Positions 11,712 through 24,332 of a DNA stretch of 64,000 bases are shown here, piece by piece. Below the pieces are notes generated by a model. The model was not told where the DNA came from and did not search any database. It saw only the letters and a list, made by a program, of their open reading frames with translations. The stretch lies in assembly GCA_951799425.1 (NCBI GenBank), contig OX637401.1:20064001-20128000 (forward strand). Direction: 5' to 3'. Within the stretch, counting starts at the first letter, position 1, and each line of letters opens with the position of its first letter. Source of the stretch: Ilex aquifolium (Eukaryota > Streptophyta > Magnoliopsida > Aquifoliales > Aquifoliaceae). Position numbers and translations under genes: made by a program.

Positions 11712-14700
11712 ATGGCAGATGGCTTACCAAGTTTCTGGGGCCCTGTCACGGCTAACACTGAGTGGTGTGAGCAGAACTATGTCTACTCTTCCTATATTGC
11801 CGAGTTCTATAACACTATCTCAAATATCCCCTTCATTCTTTTGGCACTCATTGGCCTTGTTAATGCCTTGAGACAACGATTTGAGAAAAGGTTTAGTGTC
11901 CTTCACATATCGAATATGATTCTTGCCATTGGAAGCATGCTGTATCATGCCACGTTGCAGCAAGTGTAAGTATTTATTTAAAATCCCTTGTATTATCTCT
12001 CCTTATATAGTTGCTTTCAATCACAAAAATTTTTCATCGAATACAAGTTTTTAAAGAATAAATAAATATAAGTGAAAAGTGCCCGTGCCCAAGAAAGACA
12101 AGTCAACTGCATAACATTAGATCAGCAAACAAGTTTTGAGAAAAGAATCTGGTGCAGGTCAGAGACTTAAATAAAGGAATTAGGGTTATTCTGCATCTGA
12201 TTTGGTGGGTTAGGGTTCTAAATATTGAGTTTATGGTTAACAATGTAGTATAGGATATAAGAACGGATTTGGATATAAATGGTTGAGTTTTAAGGCTAAT
12301 TTTGGATTGGTTAGAGTTTTTGTTTTTGGATAAAAAAGTTAGGGTTGTAGGACTAAGTATGTTCTGATTGTTGGGCTGGTGACGATTCTTGTTTATTCAG
12401 TGCTATGGTAAACATTCTTATGGAAAGTGCTACGTTGAAAATAAAACATAAGCAGAAAAGAAAGATAGAAAACCTAGAGTATCACTGCAGCCTTCAAGGA
12501 TCTCGCCCAGAAGAAACTTTCATGGAGTTTCACCATTAAAGAGAGCAAAGTCTGCAGAGATTCTTATTTATCAACTTATTTAGTTATTGTCTCAATGAGC
12601 CTGGCTTATATAGGGGCAAAACCTAAGTGAAATCAGAACTTTCCACAGTGGGAATTCCACTGGCCAAAGGATTTCCTAAAACTACTTTAAGTCTTTACAA
12701 TCCACGAATGAAAAGCACTAAATAACACCCATAATCAAACAAGTAACCATGGTCAAATAGAATATAATGTTCTTCGGCCTTTTCTCTTTCTAGCATATAC
12801 GTGTAGAGGCTGATCAGTGTCAGGAAAAAAAAGGCTGAAGTATAATTTTTATAGCAAACAGCAGAATTCAACCATTTCTCTGAAGGCTTATAACAGACGC
12901 TGATTGGATTTTGCTGTTAGAGCATATATTGGGCATATAACGAGAGTTTGTTCATTAGCATTCACCTCTGATGCTCTTTTATACACAGTTTTGAGCAGTC
13001 TTGAATTTTTTTCAATTTCTATTTACAGTTCATCTTATCTAATTTAAATTTTTGGGAGTGAGGAAAAAATGGGTATGATGCTACTTCATGATATGCATTG
13101 GTGTTTTTTTCCTGGAAAGATCATATATTTGAAACCTTTTATGACGAACAAAATGTGTGTATGGCTGTACACTTCTTTTTTTTGGGTTTGATATCCTATC
13201 ATTCTGCATCATATACGCATCGAGACTTACCCATTCATCAGGACTACCACTGTTTTTCTTTTGTTTTTCACGAAAGATTGCCACATGTTAATGTGTAGGT
13301 TTTGGTAAAGATTGTTTGCATGAACTTGTTTCCAAATTCTTTTTGTGACATTCATATTTAGGTTCTGCCATATGTGTAGTAAATGACAGAATATGTAAAG
13401 CACTCTTTTTTGGGGGGATAAAAAAGGAGTAAATTTGGAACATTTGAACCCAATTTGGTCTTACCATTGGAGGGGGCAGGTAGAATGCTGAGGTCCGATG
13501 GAAAGCCTGGAGATTTGAGGTTATTTGTTGTTGAGGTGTTGGACTGGTGTAGGGGCACTTTTAGCTTCCCTTGGAAGGGCATATGGAGTGCTAATGTGCC
13601 GCCAAGGTGGTTTTTTCAGTCATTAGGTGTGCTGGGGCTGGGGGTGACTATTAATCATTGATGATTATTTGGAAAGAGAAAATATGCTACTGAGTTGGTG
13701 TTGCATGTGCAAAAAAATGCAGACCTTATATCCTCTAATGTCGCTTGAGTTGTGTTTTGGCCCTATATATGTGTGTGGGGTTCTTCTTGTGTTGCTTTGA
13801 TTAGGGATGGAATCAGGATTTTATCTTGAGGTGGCCAACAATGACATATTTAATTCAATGGGGTTATTCAACGGCCATTGTCAATGATAAATTTTTATTT
13901 GTAAAGAACCTATTAAATTTAATTTTTATGCAATAACATCGAAAAATTTATTTTTGAGCACAAAACTCAAAAATTGGTTCATGCCATCATAAAAATTCAT
14001 TTGTGATAATATTATCGTCCTATTTTATTTCCCGTTTATAATGTAACCTTATGTCCATAAATAAATCAAGGTCGTAAATAATAGTTTTATATGATACCAT
14101 AATAAAATGAATTAAAAGTCAACGAACTGTTTTTGATGTAAATCATATTTGTATCCCTATTTTTATTTTATTTTAAAAAGAAGTCGCTTATTTTTCCTCT
14201 ACGTGATCAAAATAATCCAACAAGTGTCTTCGTCTGGACAAGCGACACTCGTCCATATGATTACATCTTAAATGGTAACTAAATATTAAGTCATTGATCT
14301 TTTTAAATACATTAAGTGAGATACTTAAACATTGGGTGTTTTGAAAAGCTAGAGGTTAACAATAAAACTTTCTAAAAATATAGGGGGGACAATGAAAATT
14401 TTTAAAATTTGAGGGTCCTCATAGTTCAGTCTCTGGCTTCGATCCGTGAAGGCCTGCAATGTTGGGTTTTTATTTTTGTACTACTGGTTTAGAAGGTGAA
14501 GAGAGTCCTGCTTACTTGCTTGAACATATCTTTGATTTGAAAGGGTTGATGCTCTTGTCGGTTTGGGTTACTAGAGGCAATGAATGGGATATTAGAGGAA
14601 CTGTTCTGTTCTGTTTTGTTTGTTTTTTCTTTTTGGGGGGTGGGGGGAGATTGTGTATCTGTTATACACCAATTACACATATTGTACACCCCTGGGTTCC

Positions 14701-14719
14701 CTTCGCTGAATTTGTGAAA

Positions 14720-14770
<51 letters not shown>

Positions 14771-17293
14771 TGGTTTTGGTTTAAAGACTGCCTCATCTGC
14801 ATGACATAGTTTTGGTGTCAAGATCTATGCTGTCACCGCAAAGAAAATAGGAATTCTTTGTAGTTTTAACTTTGTAGCAGGTCCGTGCCCAATTTTTAAT
14901 GAAGTATTGGTCCCCCTTGCTCCCTATTCTATAGTTTTCCACAGCCTCTCCTAAAGTAGTTTTACTACACTTGGCTAAAGGATGGTAACTTCTTATTCAA
15001 GAAATTAACCTCAATGATATGAAATTAGCAGGTAATAAGTGACTAGTTCTTGACAAGAATCTGAAAAAGACACTACGATTTAGTGTGAAGTACGAATTAT
15101 CCAATTTTGACATGAAAAACTTCTAACTTGTATGAATAAGATGTCCATTTCTATAATTTTTTAGTTTTTTGCATTTCTTGAATTAGTATTATATGAAACT
15201 TTTTAGAATTAGAGGGTTCTTTACTTGGTTTTGCTGGCATGTGAATCGAGTGGATTTTTAGTTTGTAAGGGATTTTGAGTGGTGGCTTTGTGCATCTGTT
15301 ATACAGTAATTACAAATATTGTACACCCCTGGGTTCCCTTCGCTAATTTTGTCAAAAAAAAAAAAAAAAGAAAGAAAGAGAGAAATGGTTTTTGGTTTAC
15401 AGATTGCCTCATCTTTATGACATACTAGTTGAAATAGAACAAAATAATATTGTATATAAAGAGAGAAAGGAAGTGAAGGGGAAAGGAAGGCAAGAAAGAA
15501 TAATCTGTTGTGTAGAGGCTCTGTTGCCCTACACCTTCTTATTTATACTTAAGCAATGTTTAGGGTAATTATAATATTACCCTACACTAATTAACTTATG
15601 ATTCAATATAGAAAAATAAGAAAATAAAAACACTAACAATATTTTAGGTGTCAAGGTCTATGCTGTCAATGCAAAGAATATAGGAATTCTGTGTAGTTTG
15701 TAACTTTGTAGCAGGTCTGTGCCTAATTTTTAATGAAGCAAAGGTCCCTCTTACTCCCTATTCTATATTTTTCCACAGCCTCCGAAAGTAGTTTTACTGC
15801 ACTTGGCTAAAGGATGGTAATTTCTTTACCCAAGAAATTAACCTCGATGATATAAATTAGCAGGTAATAATTGACTAGTTCTTGGCAAGAATCTGAAAAA
15901 GACACTATGATTTAGTGTCAGGTACAAATAATCCAATTTTGACATAAAAACTGATTCTAAATTGTATGAATAAAATGTCCATTTTTATAATGTTTCTTGC
16001 ATTTCTTGATCTTGTGTTATATGAATCTTTTTAGAATTAGAGGGTTCTTTACTTGGTTTTGCTAGCATATGAATTGAGTGGATTTTTAGTTTGTAATGGT
16101 TTTTTGAGTGGTGGCTTTGGTTTAAGGAGAAAGGGGTCTTAGTTTTAGATTGGGTTAGGGTTCAGTAGTACTACCCGAACCGTAAATGAAGCAATTCGTG
16201 CACGACATGACTCGATTGACACACTACATGTTAGTGTTTATGATGGCAATGATTACTCATTGTCCATCTACATGTTGTCTTCTAAACAGAGCAGTCAGTT
16301 ATTTACACAAATCTGTCAATCTGACACAAAGCTAGTAGGTATGATTTCTGTCACAATAGATTCAGGTCATAAATGGCTTACCCACTAGAATCGTTACATA
16401 CATGATGAATCACAAGCCCGTTAAACACAGCAAGAACATAGCTAAACATGACTATAAGTGGGTTGGGTGCGGGTTGAGCAATTTTTGACGCGGGCACGAC
16501 TTCCATGGTTTAGATTTATGACACGATCAATTGGCAACCTTGCTTTTAAACCTCTTGGCATGTTTAGTCTACTGGATTGAACACTATATACTGAAAATTA
16601 GGCACACATACATAGGTTATTTTTCTGTGGCAGACCTTGGGAAAAATCTTGTCTGTGTTCTTCTGGTCGAAACAATAGGGTTAGAAGTTGTTTAAAACTG
16701 ACTGACTTCATAATTTTCAATCAATTAGTATTTTATCTTTGTGATTTGTCACTCAGAATGATTTTGAAACTATATTCAGGCAACAGCAATTTGATGACAC
16801 ACCAATGGTGTGGGAAATGCTCCTGTATCTTTACATCCTATATTCGCCAGATTGGCATTACCGGAGTACAATGCCCACCTTTTTGTTCCTTTATGGTGCA
16901 GTTTTTGCAGTAGCGCATTCACAGGTCCGTTTTGATATTGGGTTTAAGCTGCATTATACGTTACTCTGCCTTCTTTGCATCCCTCGGATGTACAAGTATT
17001 ACATTCATACAGAAGATAGATCTGCAAAACGGCTTGCAAAGTTGTACTTGATCACCTTATTGCTTGGGAGTCTTTGTTGGCTATGTGATCGTCTGTTCTG
17101 CAAGAATATTTCTACCTGGTACTTTAATCCTCAGGGTCATGCTTTGTGGCATGTCCTCATGGGTTTTAACTCATATTTTGCAAACACATTCCTGATGTTT
17201 TGCCGTGCTCAACAACGGGTATGGGATCCAAAAGTTAAGCACTCAATGGGATTTTTCCCCTATGTGAAGATTCAGAAACCCAAGTTCCAGTGA
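11712..17293 (+). CDS. ACER: Alkaline ceramidase (ACER family)
   Basis: Coding exons are 11712-11965 and 16780-17293. They join in phase 2 through CAAGT/GTAAGT and TTCAG/GC across a valine codon, giving 255 residues, about the length I recall for plant ACER. The enzyme hydrolyses ceramides to sphingoid base and fatty acid in ER/Golgi membranes, and the protein has several hydrophobic spans. Residues matching those that bind metal in human ACER3 are all present: E17, W18, E20, N22 and E31 of the N-terminal TEWCEQNYxxxxYIAEF block for calcium; H79 of SMLYHATL and H205/H209 of GHALWH for zinc; and S75 and D90. The protein ends in YVKIQKPKFQ, a lysine-rich tail typical of plant members. The start is supported by alignment of the MADGxxSFWGP beginning. 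No defect was seen, so the gene looks intact. The 4.8-kb intron has grown by repeats. Confidence 0.95.
11966..14652 (+). other. Ceramidase intron, first part, with LTR-like debris
   Basis: This is intronic. Around 12420-12800 the minus strand has a TATA-like CCCCTATATAAGCC followed by a leader-like stretch rich in short exon-like words, as in LTR R/U5 regions. I could not find clean TG/CA ends or a target duplication, so it is only a possible LTR fragment. The rest is AT-rich with no bounded feature. Confidence 0.35.
14653..16130 (+). repeat. Tandem duplication inside the ceramidase intron
   Basis: Unit one is about 14653-15290 and unit two about 15291-16130. Shared anchors include ATTGTACACCCCTGGGTTCC, GTAGCAGGTC, TTGGCTAAAGGATGGTAA and TTTACTTGGTTTTGCT, in the same order. 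Unit two is about 200 bp longer because of an insertion at about 15425-15640. That insertion carries ACCTTCTTATTTATA and AATATTACCCTACACT, which resemble plant LTR leader sequence on the minus strand. The duplication predates the insertion. Confidence 0.85.
14726..14766 (+). repeat. GA microsatellite, about 20 units
   Basis: A pure GA dinucleotide run. The matching place in the second duplicated unit has only a short A-rich/GA remnant, so the run expanded, or the other decayed, after the duplication. Confidence 0.9.
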
Positions 17294-19147
17294 AAGAAGT
17301 CACTGCTTGGAAAAACCAAATCTATCTCGGGGAGGTAGATGCATGATTTTGGACTGGTATGCAAAAGCAAGTTAGTCATAATTATTTTTTTTCCTCCTTT
17401 CTCCCATTTTGAAGAATGTAACATAGATGATGAGTGAGATTGTCTTGGTAAGTCGGGAAGTGGTTAAATTTCCACTGTAAAACTACTGTGGTCCCTATGT
17501 ACCATATTTCCTCGATTGATCAAGTGAATCCTAGTGGTGTTGGTTGAGTTTTTCCCCTTTGAAATTTTGTTTTTGGACATTGATTTGTTTTACCATTTTG
17601 GAAAATGCTCAAAAAGGTGGTTTTAGTTTGATGTGGAAACACAATCCGATTCAATCTAATGCGGAGTGTTGAATGTACTATTATATATTGAGTTTGAAGA
17701 GCTCTCCCATTTCAAGTTCCATTATATATTGAGTTTCAAGAGCTCTCCCGAATGGAGAATTCGTAGCCATTGATCTTGTTTTGGGTTATTTTCGAAATTT
17801 ATCTGGTGGGCATTTTGTGTTTTTCCCCACTGGGATAAAGTCGTTAAAACCAAGTGTCGTATGATTGCCAGCTCACAAAGGTCTTGATAGGGATCAGCTT
17901 ATTGAGTCCTCCAAAGCTACATCTGTTTGAAGGATTCCAAAGGGGCAGGCTTAAGGGAAATCTCAATCTTTTTGAGACAAGTCTAAGGAAAGCATTGTTT
18001 TGATCTTCTGTTGATACTGATAGAGAAGAGTTTCTGTTTTGCTTGTATTTATGCTGATAGAGAGGGCATTTCTTCTGCTTGTATTTATACTCACATGCAA
18101 TTCAAATGAAATACATTTGTTGATGCAGGAAAGTAGGAGTATTGACCAGAAAGTAGCTTTATTATGGGTTGAATTGTTTGGGAGGGAGACCAATTCTGTA
18201 TCTCATGCTTATCCAATTACTGCTTCGATTTTTAATTCAGTGGATACCGTATCGCAAGTTACGACCTAATCAGGTTGTGTCATGGCTCAAAAATTTCAGT
18301 TTGATTTGATGCCAATTCTCTAGGATTGGTCCCATGTGTTTGGACCACACCGATTACTGGTACGGTACTGAATCGTTATGGTACATTTCATTACTCAGAT
18401 GGCCATGGCCTGGTCCAGGATTGTGCTAATCTTCGATAGACAGTTACGGTTAGAAAGATAGTCTCAGCTTAAGTCTATTCTGCTGAAAGATGTGTGTTGT
18501 ATTAGTCGTATGGGGCAGCCAGTCACTTACAACCCAGAAAAATGTTATGTGCTATATTTAAAAAAAAATGTTGAAATGCTTGGATGTGTACGTAAAGCAA
18601 ATTAAAAAAAAATATTGATGATAGAAGTAAGCCTGGTAATCTTAGACACGACTCGTGAAATTGACACGAATGCGACATGGGTTTAGTGGGTTTGAGTGTA
18701 GTCTTAATGAGTTCGAGTGATTAACGGGTTAAATTGATAGACTTGTGAAATAAACGAATTAGTTTCGTCTTTAACTCATAAATCCATTTTAACCCGTTTA
18801 ATCCGTTAACTGTGGCACTAAAAATTCCCCCAAAACATTAGGTCTCTCAGTCTCTGCCTCACCTCAGGAATGATGATTTCTTTCACATCCGTTGTTATGC
18901 ACACTTTTTTGTTTAGCCATGATTTATTGTTATAATAAACAGCGGTAAAGAACTCTTTGACATTCTTGGTTTCAGCCAAACCACTTTGCTCAGAGATAGA
19001 TTTTTTCATGGCAATTATACTCAACCGATTAAATTTCTACCACTTTGCATAAAGTTCTTTTATTTCAGGAAAACTCTCACTAGTAGATTTAGGAGGTTCA
19101 TTCTCTTTTAAAGCTAAGTCTATATCACAATTTCCAGTGAAAACTCA
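17294..19147. other. Ceramidase 3' flank and spacer
   Basis: The first few hundred bases are the probable 3' UTR; no clear AATAAA was found. A 76-codon plus-strand frame at 18039-18269 has no recognisable family. Around 18640-18810 there is a worn repeat rich in ACACGA, GGGTTT and ACCCGTTTAA words, a pattern common in dispersed plant repeats. No gene is called. Confidence 0.4.
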
Positions 19148-20180
19148 GGGCCTGTTTGGTTTGCGTTTAAAAAACAGGTATACAAAAATAGTTTTTGAGA
19201 AGAATTTTGAGAAAATGATTTTGATATTTTTTGAGATAAAAAACTTGTTTGGTTAGATGATTTCAAAAACAATTTTACAGAACAGAAAATAGTAAAACAT
19301 GTTTGGACAGCATAAATATATGTTTGAACAGTAATTCAAACATTAATAAAAAAATATAAGAAACTTATTTTTAGATTGATAATTTCATAAAAAAAAATTT
19401 CAATAAACCAAACTTTAAAATATAATATATATTATATAATAGTTAGATATTATATTATAATATAATATATTATATTATAATATATTCAATAAACCAAACT
19501 TTAAAATATAATATATATTATATAATATTTATATATTATATAATAGTTAGATATTATATTATAATATTTATATATTATTTAATATTTACATATTATATAA
19601 TATTCTATTATATTATATAATATAATAGAATATTATATAATATATATAATATAATAGAATATTTATATATTATATAATATATTATATTATAATATTCTAT
19701 TGTATTATGTAATATTTATATATTTTATTTTATTTATTTATTTATATTATATAATAGAATATATAATATATTATATAATAATATAATAGGATATATAATA
19801 ATATAATATATTATATTATATAAATAAATAAAATATAATATAATAGAATATAATAATAATATATTATATTATAATATCTATTATATATATATTATATATT
19901 ATGAGAGAGAGGAAGAAGTAAAAAAAAAAAATGAATGAAGAAATTTGCTGCTAAGGAGACTCGAAGGGCAGACCTCATTAAAGTCCAAAATTGTTCTCCT
20001 TGTTTTCAAAATTTTCAAAGAAAACTATAAAAACAAGCTAGACTTGTTTTCTGTTTTTGTGTCTCAAATCCCATTTTTTTCGAAAATTTTGAGAACAAAA
20101 ATGCTAAACAAACAGGTTTTGGGTGTTTTGAAAATTTTGAGAACAAAAAACTGTTTTGCAGATGCTAACCAAACACGCCC
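19148..20180. mobile_element. Non-autonomous inverted-repeat DNA element with an all-A/T core
   Basis: The left end reads GGGCCTGTTTGGTTTGC and the right end, reverse-complemented, GGGCGTGTTTGGTTAGC. TCA stands on both sides (19145-19147 and 20181-20183). Subterminal arms are also complementary in part (TTTTTGAGAAGAATTTTGAG on the left against AAAATTTTGAGAACAAAAA on the right). The 1033-bp element has no coding capacity. Three-base targets and a GGGCCTGTTTGG end point to the PIF/Harbinger group, though TCA is not the usual TWA. Confidence 0.65.
19405..19905. repeat. About 0.5 kb of almost pure A/T with palindromic TATA/TAATAT repeats
   Basis: The stretch is composed almost only of A and T, with reiterated ATATTATATAAT-type palindromic words and a few embedded copies of a 40-60 bp unit (for example the TTCAATAAACCAAACTTTAAA repeat near 19400 and 19485). 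It can form extensive cruciform or hairpin structure. Confidence 0.9.
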
Positions 20181-20519
20181 TCAATATCTTGTTTTTATCT
20201 CTTATAATTAGAACCAGTCAGGACTTTAATGTTGACATTATTATTATTCACAGTAAAAGAGACCGTTCAAGGCAACGAGAATACAAACATTTAGCAAAAT
20301 TGGACAATAAATAAATAAAATATGTTTTAAACATAATAAGCCATATTTTATTAAAAGAGTCCAAATACATCACTACAAACTCACTACCCTTTGGACAGAG
20401 AATGCAATATGCTAGAAGTCACATCTTTCATAAAACTAACCAATAAGAATACTCAAGTTTCAAAAAACTTATTCCCTTTGAATAGATAAACCCTCTAAAC
20501 TATTGCACCTCTAACACAA

Positions 20520-20890
20520 TGTTTCATGACATCTCCAAATTACAATACACAATAACCTCCTTTTGGTAGGTAATTATATATTATAATTTAGAGATTATCT
20601 TGTAACAAAAGTATGAGAAAAATCTGTAAATTTTAATGAATGAACCACTTTGATGGCAACCATCCATCCTAACTCATAGAAATTTTCAAACCGAGATATT
20701 TTCATGACATCTTTAAATTACAATACACAATAACCGAGAAATTTTTATGATATCTTTAAATTGTATATTATAATTTAGAAACTATCCCGTAACAAAAGTA
20801 TGAGAACAATCTACAAATTTTAATGAATAGATCACTTTGGTGGCAACCATCCATCTTAATTCATAGAATTTTTCAAACCGGGATATTATA
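20520..20890. repeat. Two tandem copies of a unit of about 185 bp
   Basis: Both units contain AATTACAATACACAATAAC, TATATTATAATTTAGA, AACAAAAGTATGAGAA, TGGCAACCATCCATC and TTTTCAAACCG in the same order. The units differ by scattered substitutions, so the duplication is not recent. Confidence 0.8.
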
Positions 20891-22150
20891 ACAAATGTCC
20901 ATAATTAAATATCATTTGATCAATCAATATGAGGTACTAACCGACATGTACTTCTATAGATCACCCAACATGAATCGTTGCATTCAAATCTCAAATTATA
21001 TTATAGAAATTTTAAAACTAAGGAATTAGGTGAGAGAAACCTACATATACTAGAATTTATTTTATTAGATTACAAACAACATCAAGAAGAGTATACAAAC
21101 ACCCTCTATAAATTATAACAATTCAATCAAAGTTATATGAAGGTAAAAAAAAATAATAATAATAGTTGATTGCTAAGAGTAAAGTTTGTATCTATTTGTC
21201 AACAAACAGTGGTTGTATCATCAAATAATGACTACCAGTAACATTTAGTATAACACAACAACAATTGAAAAAGCATAGGTTGACTATTCAAAATCTACCA
21301 CCTAAAAGACATTTAATGAATACAATAATAATTTCATACCCAAAACTAAATTGCAATCTCTACACATGAAAGTAATTTGGAATTCAATTCATAAAAGGTG
21401 CATGATTTTCAACTTCTGCAATTAACCCCGATGGAGTCCATAAAATACTATAAAGATATTATAAGAAAAAAACCTCATATAGGGCGGTCCACCGCTGCCA
21501 TTGTTCAAGATTTTCCAACTTTAGAATTAAAGGGTTGTATTGCCATTGACGACAACGGGGTGTGGAGAAAAATCGGTGCCGTCAACATCACAAAAAATAT
21601 CACAAAAAATAGGTTTCGAAATCCCCAAATTATATGAATAAAATTATAAAACAAATTTCATTGGATTCTAAATTCATATACGATAACTCTAATATCACAT
21701 ATAAGAATTTTTAATAATTCGTATATGAAATTTAGAACACTTAAATTACGAAGTTTAGAACATACTTGTGTGAGTCATGTTACATGATCTCCGGGTTTCT
21801 TTCGCTGAAGGACAATGTCTTCTTCTCATTCTTCAAAGTAATAAGTGGCTTTCACTGGGACAAGTCAAATTAGGGTATGAACTGGAGAGGGGACCTAGCC
21901 TGCTATTTATAATGAATCTAATGGGCTCTCCTATTACGGACCACAATTAGATTAAAACCTACACTTAACTGCCTCAACCACATTAATTAAAAAGATATAC
22001 ATAAATCCATCAAAATAGATCACTTAACAATATTGAGCTCATCTCATTGGACCATAAATTCAACTAATTTTTCACAAACTCAAAATTAACTATCAATTAA
22101 TGGAAGTCCAATATGGAAAAATTCCAATAAGAAGTAGGCCAGACAATCCT
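20891..22150. other. AT-rich spacer with possible minus-strand LTR debris
   Basis: No gene is supported. Near 21900 the minus strand shows ATTATAAATAGCAGG, a TATA-like box followed by leader-like sequence, so an old LTR may be present at about 21600-22100. No ends or target repeats could be fixed. Confidence 0.35.
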
Positions 22151-22610
22151 CACTACAAGAAAATTGTTTTTCCACGACGATTTTTGGCGACGACTAATAA
22201 AATTTGTTGCCAAAAAGTAATTTGTGGCGACGATTTTAAACATTTCTCAAGAAATTTTTTTTTATGATGCTTTTGGCGACAAATTTTTTTAGTCATTGCT
22301 AAAAAGCTTCGCAAAAACGTTGGTGCTAAATGCAAAATTTAATTTTGTCGCCAAAAAAATCTTTCGGTCGCAAATTTTTTGTCAAATGCACAAAAATAAA
22401 AAAATATAAGAAATTAAACTTTGCAACGATTTATGTTCTCACAGAAAAATTGTCGAATTTTTTTTTTTTTTTTTGCGACGTATGATATTTGGTCATAGAA
22501 TTCTTTATTTTTAAATAGTCATTTTAATGGATAAAAACGACGTTGTTTGGACGTAAGGGATTACAATTTCTGGTTCCAAAACGACGTCGTTTTGGAACCC
22601 TAGATTACTA
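22151..22610. repeat. CACTA copy A left terminal region
   Basis: It aligns with 41094-41583 of copy B through the shared phrase TTTTGGAACCCTAGATTA. It holds at least five GGCGAC/GCGACG subterminal motifs, the usual binding-site arrays for CACTA transposase. Confidence 0.75.
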
Positions 22611-23197
22611 CTCTTCTTCAACAATTGCATCATTGAAGCTAGCCATATCTTGTTGTCTCTCTCTACATTCGACGAACAACACTATCTCTGTGAGTCCTCT
22701 TTCTTTGTGCACAAATCACCCACACCCTCACTATTGGATTCACGCGCACACAAAAATCAACCCAAGTGACATAATATTCACAGCAACAGATATTCAGCAA
22801 ATAGATAAGACTGACCACCTCCAACACCCCAATGAAGGTATCTCTCTTTCTCTCTTCTGCCCTATCTCTCCCACTCATCCTCCATCACCATAACCCCACC
22901 CACCAGGCCACAATCCCTACTCCAACCCCCATCCCACACCTATCACCACCGTTTGCTCACCACTGCTCGACAAAATGCCCACAAAAGACACAGTCCCCCA
23001 CCCACACGACAAAAGGCATAGTCATTCCCCCTTTCTCAAAAAGCTTGACTTCTTTTTTACTCGATGCCTTCTTGCCTCCATCTATCAACTCCAAATTTAG
23101 ATAATTCTCATATGAAGCTTCTAAGTTAGTTACTATCAATTGCTATGTTATAGGAACCTGAATAAAACATATCAAAGGGTTTTATAGGCATTTGCCA

Positions 23198-24332
23198 TGA
23201 TGGGACGTTTCCATGGATTGATGGGGAGACGACACGTGGCCTCATCATGGTGAAGATGGAGCCTCCATGTAGTGACACGTGTCTTTGACGGAGTGCTCTT
23301 GGCACTCCTAGTGACTGACATGTGTCCTCGGCGTACATGATCCCCAAGATGTCGCATGCTCGACACGTGTCCTTGGCGTTTAGGTCCCCCGGAGCATTCC
23401 CTGCCTGACACGTGTCCTTGGCCCCTAGGTCTTAGAAGCCCCCGCTGCTTGACACGTGTCCTCGATGTTTAGCCTTCGACACTGGCAAGGTGTTGACAGT
23501 CATCTTAATGGCTAGCCCCTGCCAAATTTGCTAAGTCCCCAAGGAGAAGGAGAGGAAGTTAGTGGATGCAAGCATGCCAGTGATCGAGGTCAAGTAGGGC
23601 ATCATCACTTGGAAGCAGAGTTGGCTATCAATCATCGCTTCCCCCTTTCCATAGCAATCAGAATGGCAGGGAAGACAGTTCAGTAACCAATAGTAAGGGT
23701 GTACGAGGTATGAAGCGTTGAAATCTTGACCCTTTGAGGGGTGATGGACGAAAGTACCCTTGCGCATGTGCAGCCATAATCAGGGCGCATTAAATGACCC
23801 CCACAAAAGGATGAGACATATTTATTGCTCGGTAAGATCAGAAAGATGAACATTAAATACCCAGAGATCTGAGCATTAAATGCAGAAACTTCTACCACAT
23901 GAAAAGGAGGGTTCACTGCTCGAGGACTGTGCACCATATGTTGCCTTCCAAATGAACCAATGAGGAGCCCTCCCTCCAAGGGACCCAGATGTCCGCAATG
24001 ATTGATTCCAGGGAGGTATAAATAACTCTCTAAAACCCAAGTCTAAGGTACACAAACCCTTACCCAAGCAATAGAATAATGTTTTCCAAACCCTCTCTCA
24101 GATATTGACTTGATCGTAGGAGGGGTTACACCGAAAAACACTCCGACACCTTTCTAACCCTTCTTTTTTATTAACAGGACCTAGTTCGATAACTCATAGG
24201 TGGATAGACCGTCCGTAGAGAGTTTCATCACCATTCGTTATGATTTCTCAACATTCGACTTCCTAGGCAAACTCGGGTTCATCAGAGGAGAGATTTGTCA
24301 ATTTGTTTATTGTGCCAGAATCACCACACACA
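23198..24332 (+). repeat. 5' LTR of the Tat element, 1135 bp
   Basis: It starts TGATGGGACG and ends ACCACACACA. A TATA-like GGTATAAATAA lies near 24016. U3 holds an array of ACACGTGTC-type motifs. It is about 60 bp shorter than the 3' LTR. Confidence 0.9.
23228..23470 (+). promoter_or_regulatory. Array of G-box motifs in the U3 of the 5' LTR
   Basis: Six copies of a GACACGTGTCCTCGGCG-like cassette occur, most with an intact CACGTG core. G-boxes are bound by plant bZIP and bHLH factors. Function here is inferred from the motif only. Confidence 0.7.

Noticed and set aside
12420-12800. Minus-strand solo LTR in the ceramidase intron
   Set aside because: A TATA-like box and leader-like sequence are present, but no TG/CA ends with a shared 5-bp target repeat could be found.
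14459-14821. Overlapping 110-116 codon frames on both strands
   Set aside because: They are open only because they cross the GA microsatellite, which has no stops in several frames.
22543-23104. Proline/histidine/threonine-rich plus-strand frames as a secreted protein
   Set aside because: Low-complexity, overlapping in two frames, and inside the CACTA left arm. More like leader sequence of the element.
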